64,000 nucleotides of DNA from Vulcanimicrobiota bacterium (GCA_903970555.1 CAJCJD010000246.1:1-64000); one strand, 5' to 3'; positions 26,478 to 35,905 are shown, counted from the stretch's first letter. Made by a program: numbers and translations. The notes: generated by a model from the sequence alone, not told the origin.

Positions 26478-28427
26478 ATGAACGAACGTAAATACGATCT
26501 TATCTGCCTTGGCCGCCTAGCCGTGGATCTTTATGCCCAGCAGCCAAGCGCAAGGTTGGAAGACGCTTCCAGTTTCGCCAAATATCTGGGCGGATCTTCG
26601 GCAAACGCAGCCTTTGGCGCCACACGATTGGGGCTGCGCACTGCCATGCTGAGCCGTGTGGGCGACGATCATATGGGCCGCTTTCTGCTTGAAACGCTCA
26701 CTCGCGAAGGTTGCGATGTCGAGCACGTGCGCATCGATCATGAGCGATTGACCGCACTGGTGCTGCTCGGCATCAAAGATCGCGACACCTTTCCGCTGAT
26801 CTTCTACCGCGAAAACTGCGCGGACATGGCAATTGATGAAACCGATATCGACGAAAGCTTCATTGCCTCCAGTACCGCCCTCGCCATCACCGGTACACAC
26901 TTCTCTACTCCTCGCGTGCATGCAGCAAGCAGTAAGGCGCTGGCTTTCGCACGCAAGCACGGCGTGCGCACCGTACTGGATATCGACTACCGGCCAGTGC
27001 TGTGGGGACTTACGGGACGCAGTGATGGCGAAACGCGCTTCATTGCCAATGAGGGCGTGACCGCGCATCTACAGGCCATCCTTCCGCACTTCGATCTGAT
27101 CGTCGGCACGGAGGAAGAATTCCACGTCGCTGGTGGCAGCGACAATCTGATCCAAGCCCTGCAAGCCGTGCGTGCCGTATCGGCGGCAACCCTGGTGGTG
27201 AAACGCGGTGCGTTGGGTTGCAGCGTGCTCGAAGGATCGGTGCCCGCTAAAATCGATCAGGCTCCCACTTATCGTGGCACACGCGTAGAAGTACTCAATG
27301 TGTTGGGCGCTGGTGACGCATTCATTGCTGGTTTTCTTTACGGCTGGCTGCGGGATGAAGGGATCGAGCGTAGTTGCGTCTACGCCAATGCCTGCGGTGC
27401 AATGGTGGTGTCGCGGCATGGCTGTGCACCGGCCATGCCCAGTCGCGCGGAACTGGATTACTTCCTTGCCCACGGCGAAAACCTGCAACACCCCGACCGC
27501 GACGAAGAACTCGCCCATCTGCATCGCGTTAGCGTGGCTCGTCCCATATGGGATGACTTGCATATCTTTGCCTTCGACCATCGCAGCCAGTTCTACGATC
27601 TGGCATGCGAATGCGGGGCGAATGAATCGCGTCTGCCGCGGCTCAAGCAATTGCTGGTCGACGCAGTTGCAAAGACAGAGCGCGAGCTGAATTTGAAGCA
27701 GCGTATCGGTGTGCTGATCGATCAGCGTTACGGCCAGGATGCACTCAATGCCGCCACCGGTCGCGGATGGTGGATCGGACGTCCGGTAGAGTTACCGGGC
27801 TCCCATCCGTTGGAGTTCGAATACGGCCGATCGGTAGGCAGCCAGCTGCAGCAATGGCCGATTGAACATGTCGTCAAATGCCTCGTCCCCTTCGACCCCG
27901 ACGGCACGCCCGAATCACGCCTGGAACAGGAAACCCAGCTACGTACGCTTTACGACGCGGTGAAACAGAGCGGCCATGAATTGCTGCTGGAAGTGATTCC
28001 GCCCATCAATCCACAAGCCAGTGGCGCGCCGGGCGAACGCGTAGTGCGTGCGATGAAACGTATCTATAACCTCGGCATTCGCCCGGAGTGGTGGAAACTG
28101 AAACCGCTGCCCGCTCAGGACTGGAAGACGGTGGATGCGCTGATCGCCGAACGCGACCCCTACTGCCGCGGTGTTGTATTGCTGGGTTTGAACGCACCGT
28201 TCGCCGAACTCGCCGAAGGTTTCGCGGCAGCCGCGCACAGCGTAAGTTGCCGCGGTTTTGCCGTTGGCCGCAGCCTCTTTATGGAGCCGGCACGCGCGTG
28301 GTTCAGCGGCGATATCGACGATGACACATTGGTGGATCAGGCTGCGCAGCAATTCGCCAAGCTTGCCAGCCTATGGCGACAAGCACGCAATGGCGGCACA
28401 CACCAGACCGCTGGGGTTGCCGCATGA
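26478..28427 (+). CDS. iolC: 5-Dehydro-2-deoxygluconokinase fused to aldolase-like DUF2090 domain
   Basis: Bifunctional protein of 649 residues. Residues 1-335 are a PfkB-type kinase that phosphorylates 2-deoxy-5-keto-D-gluconate; the catalytic base is Asp280 in NVLGAGDAFIAGF and the N-terminal motif is LGGSSANAAFGATRLGL. Residues 345-640 are a DUF2090 TIM-barrel (LHIFAFDHRSQFYDL, HELLLEVIPP, GRSLFMEPARAWF) related to class I aldolases such as LacD. It is taken to cleave the phosphorylated product to DHAP and malonate semialdehyde, replacing a separate IolJ. No separate iolJ gene is seen here. The start at 26478 fits the downstream family start. The stop overlaps iolD by 4 bp (ATGA). Confidence 0.93.
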   Translation: MNERKYDLICLGRLAVDLYAQQPSARLEDASSFAKYLGGSSANAAFGATRLGLRTAMLSRVGDDHMGRFLLETLTREGCDVEHVRIDHERLTALVLLGIKDRDTFPLIFYRENCADMAIDETDIDESFIASSTALAITGTHFSTPRVHAASSKALAFARKHGVRTVLDIDYRPVLWGLTGRSDGETRFIANEGVTAHLQAILPHFDLIVGTEEEFHVAGGSDNLIQALQAVRAVSAATLVVKRGALGCSVLEGSVPAKIDQAPTYRGTRVEVLNVLGAGDAFIAGFLYGWLRDEGIERSCVYANACGAMVVSRHGCAPAMPSRAELDYFLAHGENLQHPDRDEELAHLHRVSVARPIWDDLHIFAFDHRSQFYDLACECGANESRLPRLKQLLVDAVAKTERELNLKQRIGVLIDQRYGQDALNAATGRGWWIGRPVELPGSHPLEFEYGRSVGSQLQQWPIEHVVKCLVPFDPDGTPESRLEQETQLRTLYDAVKQSGHELLLEVIPPINPQASGAPGERVVRAMKRIYNLGIRPEWWKLKPLPAQDWKTVDALIAERDPYCRGVVLLGLNAPFAELAEGFAAAAHSVSCRGFAVGRSLFMEPARAWFSGDIDDDTLVDQAAQQFAKLASLWRQARNGGTHQTAGVAA

Positions 28428-30337
28428 GCGCCACCGTGCGATTGACGATGGCACAGGCGCTGGTGCGCTATCTGTGCGCGCAGAAAATGCGCGCCGATGA
28501 TATCAACGGTGAGAACACAGGCGCGCTATTGCCGCTTTTTGGCGGCGTGTTCGCCATCTTCGGCCATGGCAACGTAGCCGGGGTCGGCGAAGCGCTCTAC
28601 CAGCATCGCGACCAGCTTCCCACCTATCGCGCGCACAACGAACAGGCGATGGCGAACGCTGCGATTGCCTACGCCAAGGCGCATATGCGCCGCCGCATGA
28701 TGGCCGTCACCACCTCTATTGGCCCTGGCGCCACCAATCTGCTTACCTCTGCCGCACTGGCGCATGTGAATCGCCTTCCGGTGTTGCTGTTGCCGGGAGA
28801 TATTTTCGTCTCGCGTGCGCCCGATCCGGTGTTGCAGCAACTGGAGGATTTTGGCGACGGCACGGTCAGCGTCAACGATTGCTTCCGCACGGTGTCGCGC
28901 TACTTCGACCGCATCGTTAAACCCGAGCAGTTGCTGGTAGCACTGCCCCGCGCCATGCATGTGCTGACGGACTCCGCACTATGCGGCCCGGTCACGCTCG
29001 CCCTGCCGCAAGATGTTCAGACCGCAGCCTACGATTGGCCGGAGACGTTTTTTGCCGAACGCATCCATAGCTTTCGCCGCATGCCGCCCGCCCCGGACGA
29101 TATCACCGCCGCTGCGAATGCGTTGCGCGAGGCAAAACGGCCTGTGTTGATCGCCGGTGGCGGCACGTTATACGCGAAAGCGAGCGACGTCGTGCGTCAA
29201 TTTGCGGAAACGCACGGCGTGCCGGTGGCCGAATCGCAGGCCGGCAAAGGCGCATTGGCTTGGAACCATCCCTTGCAGTTGGGGCCGGCTGGTGTATCGG
29301 GTTCCACAGCGGCGAATGGCTTGCTGGCAAAAGCCGATTTGGTGCTTGCCGTGGGTACGCGGTTGCAAGATTTCACCACTGGATCCAATGCGCTCTATTC
29401 CCATGCGCGAGTGATTACGCTCAACGTCAATGGCTACGACGCCTTGAAAGGCGGCGGCGTGCAAATTCTTGCCGATGCACGACTTGGTCTCGAGGCACTC
29501 TCTGCGGCACTTGGCCCCTGGCGCACTGCCGATACCTGGCGCGAGCGCGCCGAGCAAACAGCCAACCAATGGCGAGAGACTGTGGATGGAATTACCGGTC
29601 GGCGTGAATTGCCTGCCGGCATGTTGCCCTATGACGGCGAGATCATCGGCGCGGTGCAGCGCTCGGCGACCGACTCGGCGCGCGACGATATTGTCGTTTG
29701 CGCAGCGGGAACGCTGCCAGCCGAATTGGAAAAACTGTGGCGCACGGAAACCCCGGGCGGCTATCACATGGAATACGGCTATTCCTGCATGGGCTACGAG
29801 ATTGCGGGGGGCATGGGCGTGAAGATGGCCAAGCCGGATCGCGAGGTGATCGTGATGCTCGGCGATGGCAGTTACCTGATGTTGAATGCAGAAATCGCTA
29901 CGTCGGTGATGCTGGGCTTGAAGCTGATCATCATCGTGCTGGACAATCGCGGCTTCGGCTGCATCAACCGCCTGCAACAAGCCTGCGGCGGCGAACCCTT
30001 CAACAACATGCTTGACGATTGCCTGCACGGCCCCGATGGCGCGCCGTTCATCGACTTCGCCGCGCACGCGCGCGCAATGGGTGCCGAGGCCGAATATGTG
30101 GACAGCATCGCCGGACTCGAGCAGGCACTCATCCGCGCACGTGCCGCACGGCGCACCTATCTCATCGCCATCGACACCGATCACCGCCGCACGACGGAAG
30201 AAGGCGGATGCTGGTGGGAGGTCGCCGTACCCGAGGTATCGTCAAGCAAGAGCGTGCAGCAGGCGCGCCGCGAGTACGACATGGCCAAACAGCAACAGCG
30301 GCCCGCTGCCGCAACAGGCAAGACCCATGGCAAATAA
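28424..30337 (+). CDS. iolD: Trihydroxycyclohexane-1,2-dione hydrolase
   Basis: Thiamine-diphosphate enzyme (637 residues) that opens the ring of 3D-(3,5/4)-trihydroxycyclohexane-1,2-dione to 5-deoxy-glucuronate. The catalytic Glu73 lies in YRAHNEQAMANAA, the middle domain has VLIAGGGTLYAKA, and the TPP/Mg motif GDGSYLMLNAEIATS begins near residue 480. Other blocks are GPGATNLLTSAALAHVNRLPVLLLPGD and GFGCINRLQQA. Its start overlaps the iolC stop by 4 bp and its end overlaps iolE by 11 bp, so the three are coupled. Length is normal for IolD. A long open frame on the opposite strand here is a shadow. Confidence 0.96.
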   Translation: MSATVRLTMAQALVRYLCAQKMRADDINGENTGALLPLFGGVFAIFGHGNVAGVGEALYQHRDQLPTYRAHNEQAMANAAIAYAKAHMRRRMMAVTTSIGPGATNLLTSAALAHVNRLPVLLLPGDIFVSRAPDPVLQQLEDFGDGTVSVNDCFRTVSRYFDRIVKPEQLLVALPRAMHVLTDSALCGPVTLALPQDVQTAAYDWPETFFAERIHSFRRMPPAPDDITAAANALREAKRPVLIAGGGTLYAKASDVVRQFAETHGVPVAESQAGKGALAWNHPLQLGPAGVSGSTAANGLLAKADLVLAVGTRLQDFTTGSNALYSHARVITLNVNGYDALKGGGVQILADARLGLEALSAALGPWRTADTWRERAEQTANQWRETVDGITGRRELPAGMLPYDGEIIGAVQRSATDSARDDIVVCAAGTLPAELEKLWRTETPGGYHMEYGYSCMGYEIAGGMGVKMAKPDREVIVMLGDGSYLMLNAEIATSVMLGLKLIIIVLDNRGFGCINRLQQACGGEPFNNMLDDCLHGPDGAPFIDFAAHARAMGAEAEYVDSIAGLEQALIRARAARRTYLIAIDTDHRRTTEEGGCWWEVAVPEVSSSKSVQQARREYDMAKQQQRPAAATGKTHGK

Positions 30338-31244
30338 AGCTTTCGACGTGAAGATCGGCATCAACCCGATCAGCTGGAGCAACGACGACCTGCCTTCGCT
30401 AGGCGGCGAGACACCTTTGTCCACCGCATTGAGCGAAGGGCGCGCCATCGGCTATCAAGGATTCGAACTGGGCAACAAATTTCCGCGCGAATCCGCCGCG
30501 CTGCGCGAACTGATGGCAGGTTACGGACTCGATGTCGTGTCGGGCTGGTATTCCGGTCGACTTGCCACACGCTCTGTTAACGAAGAAATCGCTGCGGTCG
30601 AATCGCATCTTCACCTGCTTGCCGACAACGACAGCAAGGTCATGGTGTATGGCGAAGTAGCCGATTCCATCCAGGGCGAGCGTACGGTGCCGCTGTACAA
30701 ACGCCCGCGCTTTCGTGATGAAGACACATTCAAGCGCTACGGCGAACGGCTGACTGCTTTTGGTAGCTATCTACTGAAGCATGGTGTGCGACTTGCCTAC
30801 CACCATCACATGGGCGCGTATGTCGAAGCGCCGGAAGATATCGACCGCGTCATGGCCTATACCGGCGATGAGGTCGGCCTGCTGTTCGATAGTGGTCACG
30901 CCTACTTCGGCGGCGGCGATCCGCTGGATGTTCTTACCAAACACATCCACCGCGTTTGCCACGTCCATTGCAAGGATGTTCGCCCCGCCATCATCCGCCA
31001 CGCACGCAATCGCCAATGGAGTTTTCTCGATTCTGTGTTGAATGGTGTGTTTACCGTGCCGGGTGATGGTGCGATCGATTTCGCCGCCATCATCGATACG
31101 TTGCGTACGCACGCTTATCAGGGATGGCTGGTGGTCGAGGCCGAACAGGATCCTGCGGTTGCGCCGAGTTATGCCTACGCCAACAAGGGTTATCAGACGC
31201 TTCGCGCCTTGGTCGATGGCGCGCCGCTGAAGGAGTTCGCATGA
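30327..31244 (+). CDS. iolE: Inosose dehydratase
   Basis: Enzyme of the xylose-isomerase/AP-endonuclease-2 TIM-barrel fold (305 residues) that dehydrates scyllo-inosose to the trihydroxycyclohexanedione substrate of IolD. The N-terminus KIGINPISWSNDDLPSLGG is diagnostic. Metal ligands lie in LAYHHHMGAYVEAPEDIDRV, GLLFDSGHAYFGGGDP, CHVHCKD and WLVVEAEQDP. The ATG at 30327 falls within the last codons of iolD; the frame is open further upstream but without family similarity. The next gene overlaps by 4 bp. Cobalt or manganese is the usual cofactor in this family. Confidence 0.95.
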   Translation: MANKAFDVKIGINPISWSNDDLPSLGGETPLSTALSEGRAIGYQGFELGNKFPRESAALRELMAGYGLDVVSGWYSGRLATRSVNEEIAAVESHLHLLADNDSKVMVYGEVADSIQGERTVPLYKRPRFRDEDTFKRYGERLTAFGSYLLKHGVRLAYHHHMGAYVEAPEDIDRVMAYTGDEVGLLFDSGHAYFGGGDPLDVLTKHIHRVCHVHCKDVRPAIIRHARNRQWSFLDSVLNGVFTVPGDGAIDFAAIIDTLRTHAYQGWLVVEAEQDPAVAPSYAYANKGYQTLRALVDGAPLKEFA

Positions 31245-32038
31245 GCCTACTGGTAAAAGGGCAGCCGCAAGGCCGTGAGATCGTCAAGGTCACACCTGCC
31301 ACAGCAGGTTGGAAGCACGTCGGTTTCGAGGGGTTTCGCCTCGCGCGGGGCGAAAGCCTGCGCATCGTATTGCCAGCCGATCGCGAAGGCTGCTTGGTTG
31401 TGCTGACCGGGAGTGCCGACGTGCTGGCAGGTGCCGAACGTTTCGACCATCTCGGCGGACGCACCAGCGTGTTCGATCAACGCTCGCCTGACGCCATCTA
31501 TGCGCCGCCCAACACCGTGTTCGCCATCACTGCGCACGATGACGTAGAACTTGCGCTAGCTACCGCGCCTGCCAGCGGTCGTCATCCGGTACGCCTTATT
31601 CCGGCTGCATCAATGAAGCGATCGGTGCGCGGCAAAGGCTCCAACACGCGCTATGTCTGCGACATTCTGCCGGAGACGGAACCTGCCGAATCGTTACTCG
31701 TGGTCGAGGTAGTGACGCCGGCGGCGCACTCTTCCAGCTATCCACCGCACAAGCACGATACCGACAATCTGCCGGCCGAGAGTTTTCTGGAAGAAACCTA
31801 CTACCACCGCATCGACCCACCGCAAGGCTTTGCTTTCCAGCGCGTATATACCGACGAACGCGACCTGGATGAATCGATGGCTGTCTATGACCACGACGTG
31901 GTGATGGTGCCGCGTGGCTACCACCCCGTGGTCATGCCACACGGCTACCGCGGTTATTACCTCAACGTCATGGCCGGCCCGCATCGCGAATGGCATTTCA
32001 AGAACGATCCGGCGCACGACTGGCTGATGCCGCGTTGA
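31241..32038 (+). CDS. iolB: 5-Deoxy-glucuronate isomerase
   Basis: Bicupin isomerase (265 residues) that converts 5-deoxy-glucuronate to 2-deoxy-5-keto-gluconate, the substrate of IolC. The second cupin carries the metal-binding set SSYPPHKHDTDN, then ESFLEETYYHRIDPPQGFAFQRVY, and the His in YHPVVMPHGYRGYYLNVMAG. The start at 31241 overlaps the iolE stop as ATGA; the track frame open from 31124 lies within iolE. Length agrees with the family. The following gene is 24 bp downstream. Confidence 0.95.
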   Translation: MSLLVKGQPQGREIVKVTPATAGWKHVGFEGFRLARGESLRIVLPADREGCLVVLTGSADVLAGAERFDHLGGRTSVFDQRSPDAIYAPPNTVFAITAHDDVELALATAPASGRHPVRLIPAASMKRSVRGKGSNTRYVCDILPETEPAESLLVVEVVTPAAHSSSYPPHKHDTDNLPAESFLEETYYHRIDPPQGFAFQRVYTDERDLDESMAVYDHDVVMVPRGYHPVVMPHGYRGYYLNVMAGPHREWHFKNDPAHDWLMPR

Positions 32039-32062
32039 CGAAACACACGAAAGGTAAATCTT

Positions 32063-33583
32063 ATGTCCGCACAACCTTCAGAACGCAACGCGCCGCAGGC
32101 GATTGACCATTACATCAACGGTCAGCGCCACGCCGGCAAAGGCGCCAGCGTACCTTCTTACAATCCAGCCAGTGGTGCCGTGATCGGCGCTGTGGCGCTC
32201 GCTTCGGCGGAGGACGTCGATCTCGCCGTTAACGCAGCCGAAACGGCCTTTTCCAGCTGGTCGCAAACGCCGCCGCTCAAACGCGCGCGTGTGATGTTCC
32301 GCTTCAAGGAACTGATCGAGCGGGATATGGACAAGCTCGCCGCACTGATCACGCGAGAACACGGCAAAGTGTTTTCCGATGCCAAAGGCGAAGTGGTACG
32401 CGGACTTGAAGTGGTCGAATACGCCTGCGGCATTCCCGAACTGCTCAAAGGCGAATACACCGAACAGATCGCCAACGACATCGATGCATGGACCATGCGT
32501 CAGCCCCTGGGTGTCTGCGCTGGCATCACGCCGTTCAACTTTCCGGCGATGGTGCCCATGTGGATGTTTCCGATGGCCCTCGCTTGCGGTAATACCTTCG
32601 TGCTCAAACCCTCCGAACGCGACCCGTCCACCGCACTGATGCTGGCCTCGCTGCTTAAGGAAGCCGGCCTGCCGGATGGTGTGTTCAACGTGGTGCAAGG
32701 TGACAAAGTGGCCGTGGATGCGCTGCTGGATCACCCTAAGGTGCGCGCCGTGAGTTTCGTCGGCTCCACGCCGATTGCCGAATACATCTATGCGCGCGGC
32801 ACGGCCAGCGGCAAACGCGTGCAGGCATTGGGCGGCGCCAAGAACCACATGATCGTGATGCCGGACGCCGATCTCGAAAAGGCCGCCGACGCACTGATCG
32901 GTGCCGGCTACGGCGCGGCGGGCGAGCGCTGCATGGCGATCTCCGTCGCCGTCGTCGTGGGCGACGCGACGGCTGATGCGCTGATCGCAAAACTCGCGCC
33001 GATGGTGCGCGCGTTGCGCATCGGCGATGGTATGAACGCGCAAGTGGACATGGGACCAGTCATCACTGCGCAACATCGCGACAAGATTACCGGCTACGTC
33101 GACGACGGCGTGGCTGCCGGTGCAACGCTGGTCGTCGACGGACGTGGCCATCGCGTGGCCGGTTGCGAGCAGGGTTTCTTCCTGGGCGGCACGCTGTTCG
33201 ATCATGTCACAGCAACGATGCGCATCTACAAGGAAGAAATTTTCGGTCCAGTGCTTTGCGTGGTACGCGTGCCAGATTTCGCTAGCGCGCTCAAGCTCGT
33301 CGACGAGCACGAGTACGGCAATGGCACCGCCATCTTCACTCGCGATGGCCATGTGGCGCGCGAATTTGCGCATCGCGTACAAGTGGGCATGATCGGCATC
33401 AATGTGCCCATTCCCGTACCCATGGCATTCCACAGTTTCGGTGGATGGAAAAAGAGCCTGATGGGTGATCACCACGCCCACGGCCCAGAAGCTGTGCGCT
33501 TCTACACGCGGCAAAAGGCTGTGACGCAACGCTGGCTAGTCGGTGGCGGTAACGGCGCGGAGTTCGCCATGCCGACTCATTGA
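32063..33583 (+). CDS. iolA: Methylmalonate-semialdehyde dehydrogenase
   Basis: CoA-acylating aldehyde dehydrogenase (506 residues, also called MmsA) that turns malonate semialdehyde into acetyl-CoA and CO2, the last step of the inositol route; it may also act in valine breakdown. The catalytic cysteine is Cys290 in [13 protein letters not shown]. Family-specific blocks are [57 protein letters not shown] and [18 protein letters not shown]. The usual general-base Glu of other aldehyde dehydrogenases is absent, as expected for the CoA-dependent class. It ends the operon, just before a strong terminator. Confidence 0.95.
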   Translation: MSAQPSERNAPQAIDHYINGQRHAGKGASVPSYNPASGAVIGAVALASAEDVDLAVNAAETAFSSWSQTPPLKRARVMFRFKELIERDMDKLAALITREHGKVFSDAKGEVVRGLEVVEYACGIPELLKGEYTEQIANDIDAWTMRQPLGVCAGITPFNFPAMVPMWMFPMALACGNTFVLKPSERDPSTALMLASLLKEAGLPDGVFNVVQGDKVAVDALLDHPKVRAVSFVGSTPIAEYIYARGTASGKRVQALGGAKNHMIVMPDADLEKAADALIGAGYGAAGERCMAISVAVVVGDATADALIAKLAPMVRALRIGDGMNAQVDMGPVITAQHRDKITGYVDDGVAAGATLVVDGRGHRVAGCEQGFFLGGTLFDHVTATMRIYKEEIFGPVLCVVRVPDFASALKLVDEHEYGNGTAIFTRDGHVAREFAHRVQVGMIGINVPIPVPMAFHSFGGWKKSLMGDHHAHGPEAVRFYTRQKAVTQRWLVGGGNGAEFAMPTH

Positions 33584-33591
33584 TAGCCTTG

Positions 33592-33613
33592 AAAAGGGGC
33601 AGAGCCCCTTTTT
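33592..33613 (+). terminator. Rho-independent terminator of the inositol operon
   Basis: A perfect 9-bp stem AAAAGGGGC (33592-33600) and GCCCCTTTT (33604-33612) encloses a 3-nt loop and is followed by another T. It begins 8 bp after the iolA stop. The A tract on the left arm makes it able to stop transcription from both sides. Confidence 0.88.
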
Positions 33614-33854
33614 CACTGCGCCTTTAATTTACAAAGACATGTGTAGGTAACTTTGACCTCTTGCATGACTTCGACAAGCACGACGAAGCAATGAGCGCTA
33701 GCTCCCGCGTCACTGTTGAAGGTTCAAGCTGACCACTATTTTTGCTGCTGTCCGAGGTGGTGCCCCGTTGTTGATCTCGCTGCTGATCAACAAGTTGATG
33801 CGTGGCATGCACTGATCGACGCGGAAAGCAACGCATGCGCGGCCGCCCTGCCCG

Positions 33855-34538
33855 CTATTTGCCCTTGCCGATTCGCCAACAGGCTTCAAGGAAAATCCGC
33901 CGTTCCTGCTCGCCATCAATTTCCGGTGCGAGTCGTCGCGCAAGGACATCAAGATCGCCGCCGCCCTGCGCAGCCCGACGCACCAGGTGCCCAGCCACGG
34001 GTCCGATACGCCTGGCGAGTTCTGTCTCTAGCAGCCGCAGGTGCGCCGCATCGACATCGCCGGAGTGATGAGTGTTGTCGGCTGGCGCTGGGCTTGGCGA
34101 TGTCGGGTGTTCGGTGGGGAGATCGTGGGCGGCGTACCCGCCAAGGGTTGTATCGAGGTAATCGCACAGGCGATCGATGTGCGGCTCGAGTGGTGCCGGA
34201 AACGCATCCATCCAATGTTGCGTGCTGAGAAAGTACTCCAGACTCTTGGATGGCAGCACATCCTCGATACGAAACGGAAGTATCGGCAACTGCTTGTGCA
34301 CGGCCCGCTCGACCTCGCGCCGCACTTGGCCCGAATCGTTGCTGCTGCCGGAAAAAACCAGAATCATGAGCCGCGCACTGGATATCGCGTCAATGATTTC
34401 CGCAGCCCAATCGGCTGCAGGCGATACGTCGCGAGGTGCGATCCATACGCTGATGCCGCGCGCCTCCAGACGCTGCACGAGCGCGAACGCGGCTTCCCGA
34501 TCCGGCTGCGAGTAGCTAACGAACAGGTCGTGTGCCAT
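33855..34538 (-). CDS. TIR-domain protein
   Basis: Residues 1-125 form a TIR domain: HDLFVSYSQPDREAAFAL, the BB-loop-like WIAPRDVSPAADWAAEI, and LMILVFSGSSNDSGQVRREVERAV with Glu75 placed where NAD-cleaving TIRs have the catalytic glutamate. The middle, about residues 137-155, is Pro/Ser/Thr rich. Residues 165-227 (LLETELARRIGPVAGHLVRRAAQGG and onward) match a small helical module also seen at the end of bacterial kinases and cyclases, of unknown role. Bacterial TIRs serve in NAD depletion, nucleotide signalling or scaffolding. The ATG lies 3 bp after the stop of the upstream sensor gene, so the two are one transcript. Whether it cleaves NAD is not known. Confidence 0.88.
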   Translation of the reverse strand: MAHDLFVSYSQPDREAAFALVQRLEARGISVWIAPRDVSPAADWAAEIIDAISSARLMILVFSGSSNDSGQVRREVERAVHKQLPILPFRIEDVLPSKSLEYFLSTQHWMDAFPAPLEPHIDRLCDYLDTTLGGYAAHDLPTEHPTSPSPAPADNTHHSGDVDAAHLRLLETELARRIGPVAGHLVRRAAQGGGDLDVLARRLAPEIDGEQERRIFLEACWRIGKGK

Positions 34539-34541
34539 GAC

Positions 34542-35405
34542 TTAGCCGCCCAACATCCGCAGCGCCTTGTCCAAGCTCTTGCGCATGCGATTAAAAGCGG
34601 CGGACAACGCCGCCACTTCAGAACCACCACCGCTCGGAAATTCTTCGGCAGCGGTATCGCCAAGGCTCACCTGATCGGCTATCCGCACGATCCGACGCAC
34701 CGGGCGTATGACGAGCATATAAAGCGAGACGTTGGCGACCAACAATATGCCAACGAACACCGCGGCGATGGTAGTCAGCACATCGCGACGCACACGCCCA
34801 GCATTCGATTCGGCGCTGGCGAACGGCACCGAGACGATTTGCGCGCCGACGATCTCGTTGGGCTGCCAGCCAAATCCGTTGTCGCTGCCATAGCGCGCGA
34901 GCATGGTTGCGGGCGCTGTGGAAGGCAGGCTGTGACACCCCAGGCAGCCGGAATCCACGCGAATAGGACGCGCCAGGTAGAGGGTTTTGCCCATTGGCGT
35001 GTCGCGCGTTCCGCTCACTTGCGTGGTGGTGCTGTCGTTGCGAAAGCGCTGCACGATATCCGCCTCCCAATCCGCTGCGCGGTCGCGTGGATTGGTCGGG
35101 TTGAGCGTGGCTTCCTTGTAGGAGTAGTCGGGATGCTCTTTGTGCAGCGTCAGGAAGTTCTGCGTCGCGGCATAGAACGGCACGCTCTGCGGGCGGAATG
35201 CGCTGACCATCTTGTCGTCGAGCAACGGTCCGATCTCAGTGTCGGTGTAGGAGCGGATTGCCGCAGCGCTGTCCAGCATCAAGCCGGCTTGGGCGAGCAC
35301 TTCGCGCGTTGCGTTTTCCTGCAGCGTTGATGTCACGACCAACGAGATCGCGGCCATGCCGAGCGCGAATGCGATAAGCAGTATTAGGTTGATCCGCAGC
35401 AGCAC
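34542..35405 (-). CDS. Membrane sensor with Tll0287-like heme domain and HAMP
   Basis: Single-module sensor of 287 residues. A first membrane helix (LLRINLILLIAFALGMAAISLVV) is followed by a periplasmic DUF3365/Tll0287-like domain with a c-type heme motif (SGCLGCHS, near residue 165), a second helix (VLTTIAAVFVGILLVANVSLYMLVI) and a HAMP domain ending in a short coiled coil (ALSAAFNRMRKSLDKAL). It has no kinase, cyclase or chemotaxis output domain. The GTG at 35405 is the start because a near-perfect ribosome site, AGGGGAGG, stands 6 nt upstream. The TIR gene follows at once, so the TIR protein is the likely output partner. Redox or gas sensing is suggested by the heme motif. Confidence 0.85.
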   Translation of the reverse strand: MLLRINLILLIAFALGMAAISLVVTSTLQENATREVLAQAGLMLDSAAAIRSYTDTEIGPLLDDKMVSAFRPQSVPFYAATQNFLTLHKEHPDYSYKEATLNPTNPRDRAADWEADIVQRFRNDSTTTQVSGTRDTPMGKTLYLARPIRVDSGCLGCHSLPSTAPATMLARYGSDNGFGWQPNEIVGAQIVSVPFASAESNAGRVRRDVLTTIAAVFVGILLVANVSLYMLVIRPVRRIVRIADQVSLGDTAAEEFPSGGGSEVAALSAAFNRMRKSLDKALRMLGG

Positions 35406-35905
35406 GCTCGACCTCCCCTTGTCGAAGCGCAGGTCCACCGACCCGGCCCCGACTCTGTCATGGCTGTTGAAACTTCGGCGACGCCCGGAAGGCACGCCAC
35501 TGATGCCACCTCGGAAATCATGACACAAAGCGCCAGGCAGGGGATTTGCCCGGTTTCCGCATGATCCTCCCCATCAAAGCAGGGGTTGACTGCATTCGTC
35601 GATGCGCTTTCCCGCTTGATCGACCGCAGCAACCCGCATCAACGTTTTTCTATTCGCACGGATTTGTCGAAAACGAACGGGCACATGTGCGGTGCATTTC
35701 TATTCAGGCTTGTGTTGGGAACCCTATGAAGACCTCGCGCTGTTCAAAAAAACGCGGCTTTCCAAGCATAAGCACCTAGGTGGAAGAACCCATGGCATAA
35801 CCGCCGGATATGCCCGTATAGCAAAACAGTATTTTCATTCGCGTCGGGACACGCCCACACTCTGCTGCAACGCACAAAACAGCGTTCCGCACAGGAGAAA
35901 GAGTC
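35406..35905. other. Divergent intergenic region
   Basis: These 500 bp separate the heme-sensor gene (minus) from the GCG_CRPN-type gene (plus). Short open frames are present but none has a domain or ribosome site. The right part contains a diverged dispersed element (35800-35890), listed separately. Promoters of both flanking genes should lie here. Confidence 0.5.
35800..35890 (+). repeat. Dispersed intergenic element, copy A
   Basis: This segment aligns over about 90 bp with the reverse complement of 47812-47905. Shared blocks include AAACAGTATTTTC, TTCGCG, CACTCT and CTGCA-CGCAC, at roughly 70 to 75 percent identity by eye. In both places it lies upstream of a gene and points towards it. 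It contains no gene of its own. Confidence 0.6.

Noticed and set aside
29168-30184. Open frame of 338 residues on the minus strand
   Set aside because: It is antisense to iolD, whose TPP motifs and length are secure.
32078-33529. Open frame of 483 residues on the minus strand
   Set aside because: It is fully antisense to iolA, which has all family motifs. The product is His/Arg rich with no domain, as expected of a shadow in high-GC coding DNA.
34041-35330. Open frame of 429 residues on the plus strand
   Set aside because: It is antisense to both the TIR and the heme-sensor genes, has no ribosome site and no recognisable motif.
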